This document shows, one piece after another, positions 1 through 11,987 of a DNA stretch of 64,000 nt. The translations under genes were made by a program, and so were the position numbers. Under the pieces are notes generated by a model, which worked only from the letters and a program-made list of their open reading frames with translations, did no database searches and had not been told where the DNA came from. Positions within the stretch are counted from its first letter, which is position 1, and every line of letters begins with the position of its first letter. Location of the stretch: NCBI GenBank assembly GCA_011503125.2, contig WWBZ02000001.1, positions 5,580,001 through 5,644,000 of the forward strand, written 5' to 3'. Origin of the DNA: Botryosphaeria dothidea. Its lineage: Eukaryota; Ascomycota; Dothideomycetes; Botryosphaeriales; Botryosphaeriaceae.

Positions 1-504
1 GTTGGCAGTGACACTTCGTCCAAGGTAATCATGGCCGGAGTTCTTGATTGATAGACGAATTCTGGTCTTGTTAACGAACTTGATTGTCTGTATAACCTCA
101 TCGGCACCAGTGGCGTTGACATAGTAGGCCGATAAGGAGCCCAGGGAGCACTGTCCCTTGTCGGCAGTCTTCAGCAGGCACTTTTCCGGTCCACACTCTT
201 GCCATTGGAGGTTCTGAGTTGCGCCATATACTGAGGCTCTTGCAATGTCGTTCCTGTTGTTGTTCTCGACCATGGCGCACAGCGAGGGGCTGTAGTTGCC
301 AGAGCTGTCATAACATGGACTTGCCCACGGCTCAGTAATTTGTAGACGTCCGTCGAGAGAGGAATTGAAAGATGCCCATTGTGATGTCGATGGCCAACAA
401 AGTTCTCCGGGAAGGCAGTCGAAAGGGGCGGCAGATACCGTGGCTGCCACCAGAAGGAGGCAGCTTATCGGGAGTTTTGATAAAGGATTCATGGTGTTTT
501 GCAT
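1..504 (-). CDS. Secreted BBE-type FAD-linked oxidase, N-terminal part (runs off the window)
   Basis: The open frame starts at ATG 504 (a second in-frame ATG lies at 492) and is open for 168 codons to the window edge. The first ~25 residues have a basic start, a hydrophobic core (ISCLLLVAATVSA) and a plausible signal-peptidase site before APFDCLPG. The mature part is Cys-rich with N-glycosylation sequons. Near residue 160 it reads KNSGHDYLGRS, matching the start of the FAD-binding type 4 fold, where the His of this motif usually carries covalent FAD in berberine-bridge-enzyme-like oxidases. The catalytic and BBE C-terminal regions lie outside the window, so the substrate (sugar or secondary metabolite) cannot be told. 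It is probably an extracellular or vesicular flavoprotein. An AT-rich TATA-like stretch lies about 45 bp upstream. Confidence 0.85.
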   Translation of the reverse strand, partial: MQNTMNPLSKLPISCLLLVAATVSAAPFDCLPGELCWPSTSQWASFNSSLDGRLQITEPWASPCYDSSGNYSPSLCAMVENNNRNDIARASVYGATQNLQWQECGPEKCLLKTADKGQCSLGSLSAYYVNATGADEVIQTIKFVNKTRIRLSIKNSGHDYLGRSVTAN

Positions 505-546
505 GGTGAGGGGATGTGGCAGAAGGAAATGCGGACCCGAGGTTGG

Positions 547-555
547 TATATAAAA
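547..555 (-). promoter_or_regulatory. TATA-like element upstream of the FAD oxidase
   Basis: The sequence tatataaaa lies 43-51 bp upstream of ATG 504. Its spacing suits a core promoter for the minus-strand gene. The canonical orientation is read on the plus strand, so this is only a modest call. Confidence 0.3.
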
Positions 556-3500
556 TGCGTGGGAGGTCAAGGGGGCCAAAAGGCCACCAAAGGAATCGGA
601 ACTGAAAGGGCAATAGCACGATAGACGGGCTTCGGACGAGCCGCAGCACTCAGCACATGGCACATGCGCATCGTGAGTCGTGAGGGCGCCCCTCCACAAA
701 GCAACGGTAGCACACGATTGGACGAGAGCCTGAGGCGTCGCCGCGCGCGGCGCAAGCAGTAAGTGCAGCTAATTTTTCACAGAGCAGTCAGCCCGATTGG
801 GGCCAATTTTGGACGCACCTGACGTGAGACCAGCCAACGGCAGAACCGGGAGAATGAGATCATGGTGAGTTCCCGCGTGCGGCGCCATGTGCCGGCGGGC
901 TGACAGTGCTGCGGCGCAGGCCTGGGGCTGCAGCGTGCAGCGGTACGGACGGGTTCCCGGCGCAGTCAGACGGCGGAATGGTGGTGTGCGGAGGAGTCGA
1001 GGGACAGGCGGGCTGCAGGTCCCGCTCGCAAAAAGCAACGCGCAGTGTGACGGGCTGGCTTTGGGGCCGCGCGCGGGCCCATTGGGGCATGGCGCAAACG
1101 CGGCTGCAGAACATTGTTCGGGCAGCGCGACGCCAGTGGTCCGTCCGCAGCGAGGAAACGGAAAGAGGTGCCATGTCGCGACTCCGCTCCCAAGCCCACG
1201 CCCAAGCCCGCCGCCGAGCTGAACACGTCCAAGTCCGCCGGCTTTGCTCCGAGTGGGCAGTCGCGCCGGCGCCCTCCGACCTGGCTGTCCCCAGGCTCCA
1301 ACCTCCACAGCCACCAACTGCCGCCCTGACGTCCTTTATCACCCCTCGCTGCCTGTCTGCTCGCCGCCTGCCCCGCACCCGTCCACCCCGACGACGACCG
1401 CCGATGATGGCGGCCTCTCGATGACGATAGACCCCACGGCTGATCAAGTCGATAACGCCTGCCGCGGCGAGTCCTGAACAGTCCGGCCGCGCCTTCCCTG
1501 CCGCGCCGTTGGGGGCGGCGGGGTCGACGCCATTGCCCGGACATTTCTGCACGCCCCCGCCGAACGCTGGACGCAGGGCGAAGACACGGACGCTGTGTGC
1601 GCTTCACAGCCACGCAGATAGACTGACAACGTCATTGGAGTAGGGTACCGCCCCACCATCTGGACCCTCAGATCGTCACAACATCGCGGCGCCGTCCTGA
1701 GGCCACACCTCTAACTGCACCCCTGTGCTCCCGACCTCTCCGCCCTGAATGTTCGCGCAATACAGCCAGTCCTCTGCATCACCTCTCCTGGCTCTCAGCC
1801 TCACTATCATGCTCAATGGCTTGCTGAAAATTGAGTCATGACGAAGTCGGAGCGAATCGCTCGATTGATTCCTAGGATACGTACCTCCCTTCCTTAAACG
1901 GAAGTTGTTCCGGACCTCAGCCCTCCGCGACACCGCTGAATCAAAGCTCTGCGGATATCTGAACGCGAGTCACTCAGGGCACAGCAATGATTCACTTCGC
2001 TCAAGAAATCCCCTTCCGTCGGCCAACTTCCTCCTGCATTGACATGTCTTCCGCGCGCAGGAAGCTGGCCTTCGGCCTTCTTTGATCTCCTTGTTTCAAT
2101 TTGGTATCCCGTGACTGAACTTACAAGGATGATTTGACCTTTGTAGCTTGCCTCACGAATGTTACGGCACTCGCAGGTCTTCGGCTATTACCGCACCAGC
2201 ACAATATCGGCTTTAAATGCTTTGGATACAATTTTTATGTCAGACTATTTCCTTACTGCCTCAGATATCACTCATTTCTAGAATCTTCTCACGGAAACAT
2301 GGAAGGCATCAATCATGCCCAATATCCTCGGATCAACACTTCCTCGGATATCTACACTCCCTCGGTTATTTAGTTATCACTTATGTATATAAGCAAGCCT
2401 ACCAACCTCCCTCTCAGGAGACAGGCAGAATCTACTCTCTTTTCTGACCTCACAACTCTTCACTCTAAAATCCAACACTTTATCACCGTAATTTGCCTAC
2501 TGTCGTCGTCCGGCTTGGTCTCCATATCGAACCGTTTCGTTGGCTTCGTTGCTTTGTTTCACAGCTTGGACCCCGTACCTAGTGTCCTCCACTGACTCCA
2601 CGCGGGGATGGTGACGTTAGTACCAGTGTCTGGGCTCTGGGCTGCTGTGGCTTGATTTCATGTCCGGGGAACCGGTGGGACTCACCGCATGAGGTGCTGT
2701 TGAAGATTTGCAAACGTCTCTGGGAAGATCGGATGCATTTCCGCTTTAACCCGCATGAGGAACCCCCAGGTCTTCGTCCTGATCTGCGGCTCATACAGGG
2801 CACACTGAGCAGTTTCAAGAGAAGGCTTAGCAAAAACACAGACTGGAATTAGACCTCTGGGATTCCACTGATGTCTCAAATGCAGGCCTACACGCGTCAT
2901 CCTCTTCAATAATGCAGGAAGTATGCATCCTGCAAGTGATTACCATCCTTCCGCCTTCAAAGCATTGCGGTGCAGCGGATGCCTCGCCGTTCCCAAAAGT
3001 CGGCGGCCGTGACTGGCTAGGATGAACATCACGGAATCCTTCCGGGACTCTCCATTCCCATGTTCGGCCGTCCACAAGCGAAGGTCCAACACGCGGCAGG
3101 AGCGTGATCCTTGTAGTCACCTAAAGGACGGCCCAGGCGCAACTGGGCATGATGTTCCGGTGATCTTCAATTTCGGCCCCCAAAGTCACGCACCAGGCGT
3201 GATGCGCATATGTAAGTACGATCACGAACCGTTGCGCCTAATGTTCCTCTGTGCCACCCGTCAGCCTTGTTCTCACACATAGGAAAATACCCCCACGCGC
3301 CGTCGGCAGCTAGATTCCGTGGTGGCGCGTTTTTCTCCCTTCCTTTTCGGCTTAAGCCTCGCGCTGATTTCCTTGTGTCACCTCACGCGATGTCTAGTCC
3401 TACTTGGGGGCTCTTTGGGGGGGCTGAGCTTATTCGGGCGGAGGGGATATGTGTTACAGGGCGTAGGAGACAGTTTCTATTGGTTGGACATTCGAGATTC

Positions 3501-4414
3501 TGCGCCGTGGCTCGGTGACCGAGTTGACGGGCGCAAGGATAGGCGAGTAAAGTGTAGAGAGGCGGTTGGGTGGAGTCCTTTTTTGAAAATGGTGGTCAGC
3601 TATTCGCCTTCCAGACTACACACTCTGCTTCCGCGGGATCCCGGGAAGTATGAGGTGAATGCTGAAACGGAGGTGTGGACGGCTGAATGTAGGTGATGTC
3701 AGTGTCGGTGGCTGACCTGTACGCTGCTTAGGAGCGGGCAGGGGGCCTTCAAGTTTCCGATTACATCCTTCGCATCTTCTCCCGCTTTCATAGATTTTCT
3801 GGTTTCCCTAAGGGCCAAATCGCCATATCAGAATTGTTGAAACCCTACATGACTTCACAACAGTTCCTGCTCAGTTGTTTTTGAATGCCATGGTCGCGTC
3901 GATTATCGTGAGTAGTGCGCTTGTTGCAATCCGACCTGCAGGATTCCGGTGATGCTGGGAGGCGGTGTTCAACCACACATTCTTCAAGAAGCGGCTTCAC
4001 GGTATTGAAATCAGTAACTGGTTTCCACAACTCATAATTACCTGCAAATAAGAGAAACAGAACAAGGTGAGAATGGGGTTAGGAGTGCTTTCCCCGGGCT
4101 CGCGTATGATTTCCGCCCGTTTGATGGTCTGTTGTGTCGGATATTCGAGACTTCCTGACATCTCAAAATCGTTCAGAGAAACAAACGCCGTCCCTAACCT
4201 TCATCAAATATTAGGCTATGTCTCGTTAAATAAAGGTTACTAAGTCAAAGTGGATGACTTGTTGAGGGAGACAACAGTTGCTTGGCATGGAGCAAACCTT
4301 TTCCAGAAACTCAGCAGAGGTCTTTTCAGGTATCTGACGTAGTCTATTGATGCGTCCAGAGAAGGAGTGAGTAAACTGACAGTCTAAACTGACACGGACG
4401 AATTGTGGGTGGAT

Positions 4415-4550
4415 CACGTGCCTAATAACCAGTGTGCGAAGTGAACTCAGTCAAGTGTCACTCTCACGTCGGAACAACTACAATCACCACCAGGAGAGAC
4501 GATTGCAGGAAGATTTGCGTCACCGAGGGAACGGTGCCTGGGTATTTAAG
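4415..4550 (+). promoter_or_regulatory. Promoter region of the coiled-coil/zinc-cluster gene
   Basis: A CACGTG palindrome (bHLH-type E-box) is at 4415-4420 and a TATA-like TATTTAAG at 4543-4550, 74-81 bp before ATG 4624. The next gene downstream also has CACGTG at 6097-6102, about 125 bp before its ATG. This may mean shared control of the pair. Confidence 0.35.
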
Positions 4551-4623
4551 GCTCGCCTCCAAGGTACGAACTTCTCCTCCGCCGCCTCCACATCGTCATA
4601 CCGTCACACCAACCCCAACCGCC

Positions 4624-5538
4624 ATGGAACGACGCATCTTCAGCTACAATGATGGCGCACCCGTCCCTCCCCAGCGCTCCGTCACCGAGGCCCGCATGGA
4701 GGGGGTGCCCGAAAACTGGCAGCCCCATGGCAGCCCATCTGTGCAAGCTCCACTGTCCGACGTGATCGGCCGCATCGCGCACCTCGAGGCCATGGTGCGC
4801 AACGCCAATTACCACCAGGCCGGCCCGCCGCCGCCAGATGACTTCAACAAAGACGCGGAGGAGATCCAAGAGCTGAAAAAGACGAAGAAGAATCTCGAGC
4901 AAACCGTCTCGCTCTTCACGGGCAAGACCAGCGCCCAAAAAGCCGAAATCGACAGCCTCACCACCCACGTCGAGACGCTGCAGCGAGAGCACACCGACCT
5001 CGAGACCAAGCACGCCCAGCTCCAGCAGCGCCACGAGAAGCTCAAGACGGCCCACGACGCGCTGAAGAAGGAGGCCAACACCCTCCGCGCCGACCGCGAT
5101 GCCGCGCAGGAATACCTCGAGCAAGAGCGCCAGGCAAACGAAGAGCACCGCAGGCTCGAGGCCGAAGCCCACAACAGCACGCTGAACATCCTCGGGCGCG
5201 CCAACCGCAAGTACGAGAAGCTGCGCAACGTGCACCTGCAGGTCCTGGACGAGCTGGACGGCCTGCGCAACGAGAAGAACAGCTCGGGCCGCCGCGTCTG
5301 CTGCTTCCGCTGCCACCAGCTGGGTATCGAGTGCGGCGGCCAGCGACCGGGGTGCACGCAGTGCGAGGAGGGGGCCGGGGCGGTGGCGTGCACGTATGTG
5401 GTGTGCCGCTATTTCCGGCACACCAAGACGTGCGGGATGCGGAGGTGCAGTATGATTCATGATGAGGTCGGATTCAGGATCAGGGATGGTGTGCTGTCTG
5501 GCGGGCTTGTGGAGAGGGAGGAGGATACGCGGGTGTGA
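4624..5538 (+). CDS. Coiled-coil protein with C-terminal Zn2Cys6-like cluster and CCCH-like finger
   Basis: 304 aa, single exon. ATG 4624 was chosen because it sits in a strong context (ccgccATGG) after the TATA-like site; the frame extends upstream only from a GTG. Residues ~1-75 are Pro-rich and likely disordered. Residues ~80-215 form a long heptad-patterned coiled coil rich in E, K, Q and L. The C-terminus holds CFRCHQLGIEC, then CTQC and a further Cys, spacing C-x2-C-x6-C-x6-C-x2-C-x8-C, which fits the fungal Zn2Cys6 cluster formula. It is followed by CRYFRHTKTCGMRRCSMIH, spacing C-x8-C-x4-C-x3-H, one residue short in the middle of a classic CCCH finger. Zn2Cys6 clusters bind DNA and are usually N-terminal; CCCH fingers usually bind RNA. 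A dimeric nucleic-acid-binding protein is an inference. I do not recognise an orthologue. Confidence 0.75.
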   Translation: MERRIFSYNDGAPVPPQRSVTEARMEGVPENWQPHGSPSVQAPLSDVIGRIAHLEAMVRNANYHQAGPPPPDDFNKDAEEIQELKKTKKNLEQTVSLFTGKTSAQKAEIDSLTTHVETLQREHTDLETKHAQLQQRHEKLKTAHDALKKEANTLRADRDAAQEYLEQERQANEEHRRLEAEAHNSTLNILGRANRKYEKLRNVHLQVLDELDGLRNEKNSSGRRVCCFRCHQLGIECGGQRPGCTQCEEGAGAVACTYVVCRYFRHTKTCGMRRCSMIHDEVGFRIRDGVLSGGLVEREEDTRV

Positions 5539-6226
5539 GGGGCGTGTGGAAATACGGTGGGAGTACGTGCGGTGGCTTTCGGTGGTCTGGCTGGAATGAC
5601 CTGTAGCACATGGAACGACAGACGTCTCCATGGTGTACCTTTTGCTTTCTACTTTCATTGTCTTTGTGTTTGAGGGCCATTGCCCTCCTGAATCAGACCG
5701 CATCTCCAACTCGACCATTATCAAGCCTCAAAAAACTCTCCTTCCTCTCTGAATGTAGTCTGCTTACAGGAAAAATTTACATATAGAATAGCTCATTGGG
5801 CTAGAGGAGAGTATAGAGTCGAGGAAAAATCACCACGGTCTGACAGATTCACGTTGCTTGCAAGATCGGCCTAGAATCTTGACTACAACAATATGAAGTT
5901 CAAGCAAGCATACCTGAGGGCAGCTCCAGACCTGAGGATATGGGAGACATTGCGATTTGCATCCAGAAGAAACAGCCCCATATTCAGTCTCTTACGCCGT
6001 CTAGCGTAGTGAGTATGTGCTCCTGACACATTCACATAGTGGCAATAGGCTGTCAAGTAGTCCAAACCGATATATCGGCAGGAGAAATGGATGAACCACG
6101 TGGAGGCGTGACTAAAAGATCCCGGCGCTAAAAAGAACCAGGCAGAATGGCATTCAAGAGTTCCTACTTCAAATCAAACTCTCCTTCTCGTCCGCCAACT
6201 CCACATCCGCACGCAAGTCTACCACC
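5539..6226. other. Intergenic region between the two coiled-coil genes
   Basis: No supportable gene. It holds the 3' flank of the upstream gene and the promoter of the next: CACGTG at 6097-6102 and an A/T-rich ctaaaaag near 6128, about 95 bp before ATG 6227. Confidence 0.5.
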
Positions 6227-6847
6227 ATGAACCAAGACACTGTCAACAGCGGCGGCACACCGGATCATCCCCAGCATCCCGATCCTCAAGCTACCATGCC
6301 GACTGAGCATCACCCTCCTCAGCGGGCGGACTTTGACTCCCCGACCTATGGAGGCGTGCCTGATCAGGTCACCCCCTGGGAGATGATCTCGGCCATGGCC
6401 AACACGACTATGAGCCTGAGCCGCATGATCACGAGCCGCGACAACAACAATCAACCTGCCAACCCGCCACAGCACGGCCCCGACACCACTGAGCTGCAGC
6501 ATATCATCCAAGCCCGCGACGAACACATAAGCGAGCTCGAAGATACCGGGAATTTCATGAGAGACGAGATTCGCAAGCTGATAGATTCCAAAGCAGAGCT
6601 ACAAAAGCGTGCTGAGGGACTTGCTGGTTTTCAACAAGCTATTGCCCAATTGGAAGAAAAGTTAGAGACCGCAATCACCGAGCTTGACGGTATCCGCAAC
6701 TCCGTGAGAGACAAGATGGACATGCTGAAAAAGTTCGGTGAGGAGCTTGCTGCCCTTGAACAAAACAATTGCTCTGTTGAAGGAAAAGTCAAAAGCTCAA
6801 GACACCGAGCCCGAAAAGGCCGAGAGAAGCAACTAAATGAACTCTAA
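6227..6847 (+). CDS. Coiled-coil protein of unknown function, possible diverged tandem paralogue
   Basis: 206 aa from ATG 6227 (context accaccATGA) to TAA 6845-6847. The first ~90 residues are Pro/Gln/His-rich and low complexity; residues ~88-185 are a heptad-patterned coiled coil; the end is basic (RHRARKGREKQ). The layout (disordered Pro-rich N-terminus, then coiled coil), the orientation and the upstream CACGTG match the gene at 4624-5538. This one has no zinc-binding tail. A second frame starting inside the gene's end (6837-7067) continues the acidic/basic helical pattern, so the gene may have been longer and be shortened by a frameshift or an unseen intron. No known family was recognised. 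Confidence 0.55.
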   Translation: MNQDTVNSGGTPDHPQHPDPQATMPTEHHPPQRADFDSPTYGGVPDQVTPWEMISAMANTTMSLSRMITSRDNNNQPANPPQHGPDTTELQHIIQARDEHISELEDTGNFMRDEIRKLIDSKAELQKRAEGLAGFQQAIAQLEEKLETAITELDGIRNSVRDKMDMLKKFGEELAALEQNNCSVEGKVKSSRHRARKGREKQLNEL

Positions 6848-7067
6848 CGGGCTTCATAACGCACACGAAAGACACGGGGAATTGAAAGAAGACAACGGTG
6901 CACTTGAGGAGGATAGAGATCTGCTCTTTACTGTTGAGACATCTGGGTCAGCAACAGACATGAGAGGGACGGGCTGTCGGAGGTCTTGCACCAGGGTCTA
7001 TTCCGAGGTCGGCGAAATGGTTAATATGACTGCGGCGAAGATAAGGGGATCAGTGGGGTGCGTGTAG
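6837..7067 (+). pseudogene. Out-of-frame continuation of the coiled-coil gene
   Basis: A 76-codon frame overlaps the end of the preceding gene by 11 bp in another phase. Its first part (HERHGELKEDNGALEEDRDLL) looks like more coiled coil, which chance frames rarely give. The remainder contains a few Cys residues but no clear zinc motif. It could be a frameshifted 3' end, a separate exon or chance; none can be settled from this sequence. Confidence 0.3.
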
Positions 7068-7140
7068 ATACTTTTGAAACGACCTTAACGGGGGACGTTA
7101 TCAATGGAACATTGCATAACTTATATGTCGCAGCTCTATT

Positions 7141-8850
<1,710 letters not shown>

Positions 8851-9745
8851 GGCGTTGACGTGGGGTTGCAAGTGATGTTGGAACAGGGAGGCAAGTCAAT
8901 TTATGAAGGGATGGGGGGAAAGGCTGGCCAAGTCATTTCGGGTATCGTACGAGTGAGAGGGATTCGGGAGTGGGTAGTGCCGGTGGCCGTGTTCTTTCCT
9001 TGATGCGATGTGCGGCTGCTCGTGCGGGAGGATTCGCTGAGCCGCAGGGCATCGTGACCAATGAGAAGGGGCTGCCCTACCCAAGCAACAATATTCCTCA
9101 AGAGAAATATGCGACCTCCAGATTGGATTCTCCACATCTTCCAGAGTGGAATTGCGAGGTTGCAGTGTGCGCTGGGTCGAGTTCTGATAACAATACGCTC
9201 TGTTGCCATTGAAACCAAGGAAGATGAAAGCTGCCCCTCCAATGGAAGCTCCGTCGTGGCTGACAAGGTGCGAAATACCGCATCGGGAATGGCCGTGTTG
9301 TCTGTCTCGTACCTGCCGAGTGGTGATTGGCTCAGATTACGAGATCCACCAGGCAGACGCACTGTTCCTCTGGATGCCACGCAACGTCGATGGCTGTGGC
9401 AGTTCACGCAATCGGCTCATTTGTGGCTCGGTTGAGGACACTGCAGATGGATTGTCGCGCAAGGGAAGGAAGAAACAGGCTGCAAGAGTCAAGGTTGTGA
9501 GGGGAGAAGCAGCGAGCGCCGGCGGGTCCACGGAACCGCGCGATCCGAGGCCGATCTCCCTCCCTTCCTGCCCACCTTCAATCCTCTGCTCAGCACAACC
9601 TCCAAACCGCGCACAGCTGCGTGTCCGTGGCTACACTCCCCGACCAGTTTCGAGTTGCGCCGAACCCCACTGAGCAAGGCTTAGCTTCAACGCTCTCTAC
9701 GTTGCGAGCGTGCTACGATGCTAATGGACAAACTGTGTCTCCCAG
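8851..9745. other. CYP51 upstream region and flank of the lipase remnant
   Basis: No convincing gene. It should hold the CYP51 promoter on the minus strand. Open frames on both strands between 8900 and 9680 show no domain and overlap one another. No hydrolase-like sequence (such as a GxSxG nucleophile motif) is visible that could serve as the 5' part of the lipase fragment that follows. Confidence 0.5.
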
Positions 9746-10168
9746 GTTGATCGACATTTTGATCCACGACTTGTCGAACAAATGGACGAGATGTACAAGG
9801 ACGTCAGCTGGCTGGAGCATCCGCGTGTCTTGGAGTGGCAGCGGCGGTGGAACGGGGCCGGGCCGTACGAGCTGGCGGCGCCGATGCTGGTGGTGCAGGG
9901 GGAGGCGGACCCGTTGACGTATGCGAATAATACGGAGTGGGATTTTGACAGGACGTGCGAGGCGTTCCCGAGGAGTAGGGCCACGTATCAGAGTTATGCG
10001 GGGTTGAATCATGATGTGTCGTTTCAGGCGGGCCAACCGAATTACTTCCAGTGGATTAGGGAGAGATTTGAGGGCGTTGAGGTGGAAGAGGGGTGTAAGA
10101 AGGAGACGGCGAGGCCGGTGACGGACAGGTACGGCTCGAACCAGATCTTCTGGTCGGGTAACTCTTGA
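9746..10168 (+). pseudogene. 3' remnant of a LIP-type secretory lipase (alpha/beta-hydrolase)
   Basis: The frame is open from about 9725 to TGA 10168 and the likely exon starts after a splice-acceptor-like tctcccag at 9746. The C-terminal third of a secretory lipase is visible: PMLVVQGEADP (strand and loop with the acid residue), a Cys, GLNHDVSF (catalytic His region) and QWIRERFEGVEVEEGC, which matches the family's usual end (W-I-x-x-R-F-x-G ... GC). The upstream frame is closed by TAA at 9722-9724 and no lid or nucleophile region is found in the preceding 900 bp. I take it as a 5'-truncated, probably non-functional copy. The alternative is a gene with unrecognised upstream exons, which the lack of GxSxG argues against. 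Confidence 0.55.
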
Positions 10169-10411
10169 GCTGTACGAATAGTCAGTCGGCGCTGCTGTAA
10201 ACTGTGCTGAGGGCTGCAAGAAATGGTCTGTTATAGATGTCAAGCGTCAGTCAATCTGATATGGATATCTATGCAGAAGGAAGAAAAACATCCTCAGTGG
10301 TACTTCAATACCCCCGGATGCGCCGCGTTCCAAACACACTTCACCCCGAATACTTTCCCCCATCCTTTTCATCCAAACCGTTAATTCCACTCCTCCAATA
10401 TTCCTACAACA

Positions 10412-11987
10412 TCATCTCGCCTCTCCAGGCAACCCCATCGGCACGCCTTGGTGGCTTCTTCGCATTGCGCTACCAGCCGCGGCACTGTCATCTCTCTCGT
10501 CCGTGTACTCAATGACCATCGTCTTCTTGACAATAATCGCCGTCTCGCTTCCTCCATCACTCCACGCTTCCGTTCTTCTCCCGTCCTCCTCCCCCAAACT
10601 CCGTTTACTCCGCCCAGCCTCCTCATCCCCATCCTCGCTCTCATCCTCCACCTCCAACGCATAATCCTGCGTCCGCTTCCCCCGGGTCCTGATGGCCCCG
10701 ATCGTCCGCAGCTGCGTCGACTCCTCATCTCTGCCGAGACAGTGTGACGAGGTTGCCGACTCACCAATCAGGCGCGGCGCGACGTGGCGCAAGAACTTCT
10801 TTGCGACGGGCAGACACCCACAAACGGTAACGAGATTCGCTTCGGCAACGATCCAGACGCTGGCGATGCTGTAGTTCCACGGGCGATCGCGGTCCGGGTA
10901 TGCGAGCAGCGGGAAGAGGACGATGAGGCGGATGATGCTGGTGATGCATGTCCTGTTCACTGTGAGTACGGATCTTACAGGGAAGGAGGGGGTGGGGAAC
11001 GCACAACATGCCCACCGCGAACATGCAGAACAGGCCGACCTTCTGCATCGTTGGCATCTGGAGCGACATCAGGACAGGCATCGGCACGACCAGCGTGGCC
11101 ACCTCGCCGGCGATGTTGACGAGCGCCGTGGCCATGAAGATCCCCGTCCGGTTGATACAATGGCCGTGGGTGATATTGTAGTCCCAGGACTTGGCAACCG
11201 GGGTGCAGGGGAAGACCATGAGGGCGATGATGCCGATTGTGTAGATAGTGAAGAGGGCCATGAGGAGGTAGGTCGAGAGACGGAACCAGCGGATCGGGGC
11301 GAGGCGGAGGTAGAAGAGGAGGATGGAGAATTTGGCAAAGAATTGACAGAGGGCGAAGAGCGCCGGACCGACGATCACCAGCTGTGGGGGGTCATGTTAG
11401 AATTAGTTGCTCGTGAAAATTTCTAGGTTTCCGAGAGAGCGTACGACGTTGTAGAGACTGAACCGGTGAACATCCATCTCCCAAGCGTGGAGGCCCTGGA
11501 CTTTCCGAGCCCACATAACTGGAGTATGCTTTAGCTGAGAATTGCTGGAGTCTTTATGGAGGACTCTTACACACGAATATTATTTGGCATGCCCAACCGC
11601 ATAGCTAAATTATGTCAACTCGCGGGGGGGTTTTTTTTGCGGGAGGGAAAACGGGTCTTGACTCACCCACCCAAGGATAAGCAGGACTGAGTTGGACGTC
11701 AGCAGTGGACAAGCCGAAAAAGGTGCATCTAACGTACCATCCTCCCAGTTCAACGGCGGGGTAATTCTTGTTTTCACATACACGCGCATGGCGAGGAAGC
11801 CCAAGGCGAATATGATGCCAAACGCATGGACCCAGTAGCCATCAACGTCTCCTTTGCGCTCCGGATGATCGAAATCAACCACATATCCGCTTGGCGCCGC
11901 AAGCGGAGCTACTATGGTTTCTGTAGCAGTGGGAACGAGCGACCCTGACACAGTTGCGACCAAGGTCGAGGTGTAGGTGGCTGCCAT
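10412..11987 (-). CDS. Pth11/SAT4-like seven-transmembrane receptor (fungal rhodopsin-like family)
   Basis: Six exons rebuilt from splice sites: 11738-11987, 11667-11686, 11571-11604, 11445-11518, 11005-11381 and 10412-10952, all in phase, 431 aa. Exon 2 is a 20-nt micro-exon that gives VLLILGW. Seven hydrophobic segments are seen, beginning with GYWVHAFGIIFALGF and ending with SVWIVAEANLVTVCGCLP, whose acidic residue and cgclP pattern are typical of this family, as is the MWARKVQGLHAW stretch. The cytoplasmic tail is acidic and low complexity. Such proteins are plasma-membrane receptors, some acting in surface sensing by plant-infecting fungi (Pth11), and the family also includes members in metabolite clusters. 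The ligand is unknown. The extracellular N-terminus of ~45 residues lacks a CFEM domain. Exon 6 start is the least certain (acceptor at 10953-10954 keeps the frame). Confidence 0.8.

Larger units (their letters stand above)
505..4623. other. 4.1-kb interval with no supportable gene
   Basis: I find no frame with recognisable domains or convincing exons. A GC-rich block at about 760-1620 has overlapping open frames in nearly every phase on both strands, as base composition alone would produce. Around 2384-2393 there is a TATA-like tatataag followed by a pyrimidine-rich stretch, which resembles a plus-strand promoter. The ATGs after it (2607, 2660) open only 10-17 codons. Other frames (3319-3696 +, 3845-4030 -) begin at non-ATG codons and look like chance. 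A non-coding transcript or a decayed gene is possible. Confidence 0.5.

Noticed and set aside
769..1613. Several long open frames on both strands (up to 230 codons)
   Set aside because: They overlap in almost all phases within a GC-rich block, share no recognisable domain and often start at non-ATG codons. GC-rich DNA alone lowers stop frequency enough to give these.
3319..3696. 125-codon frame with a hydrophobic start resembling a secreted protein
   Set aside because: It starts at GTG, shows no clear promoter or family, and the hydrophobic start is weak evidence alone.
4546..5724. 392-codon minus-strand frame over the coiled-coil gene
   Set aside because: Its Leu/Val-rich composition is the complement of the Glu/Lys/Gln codons of the plus-strand coiled coil.
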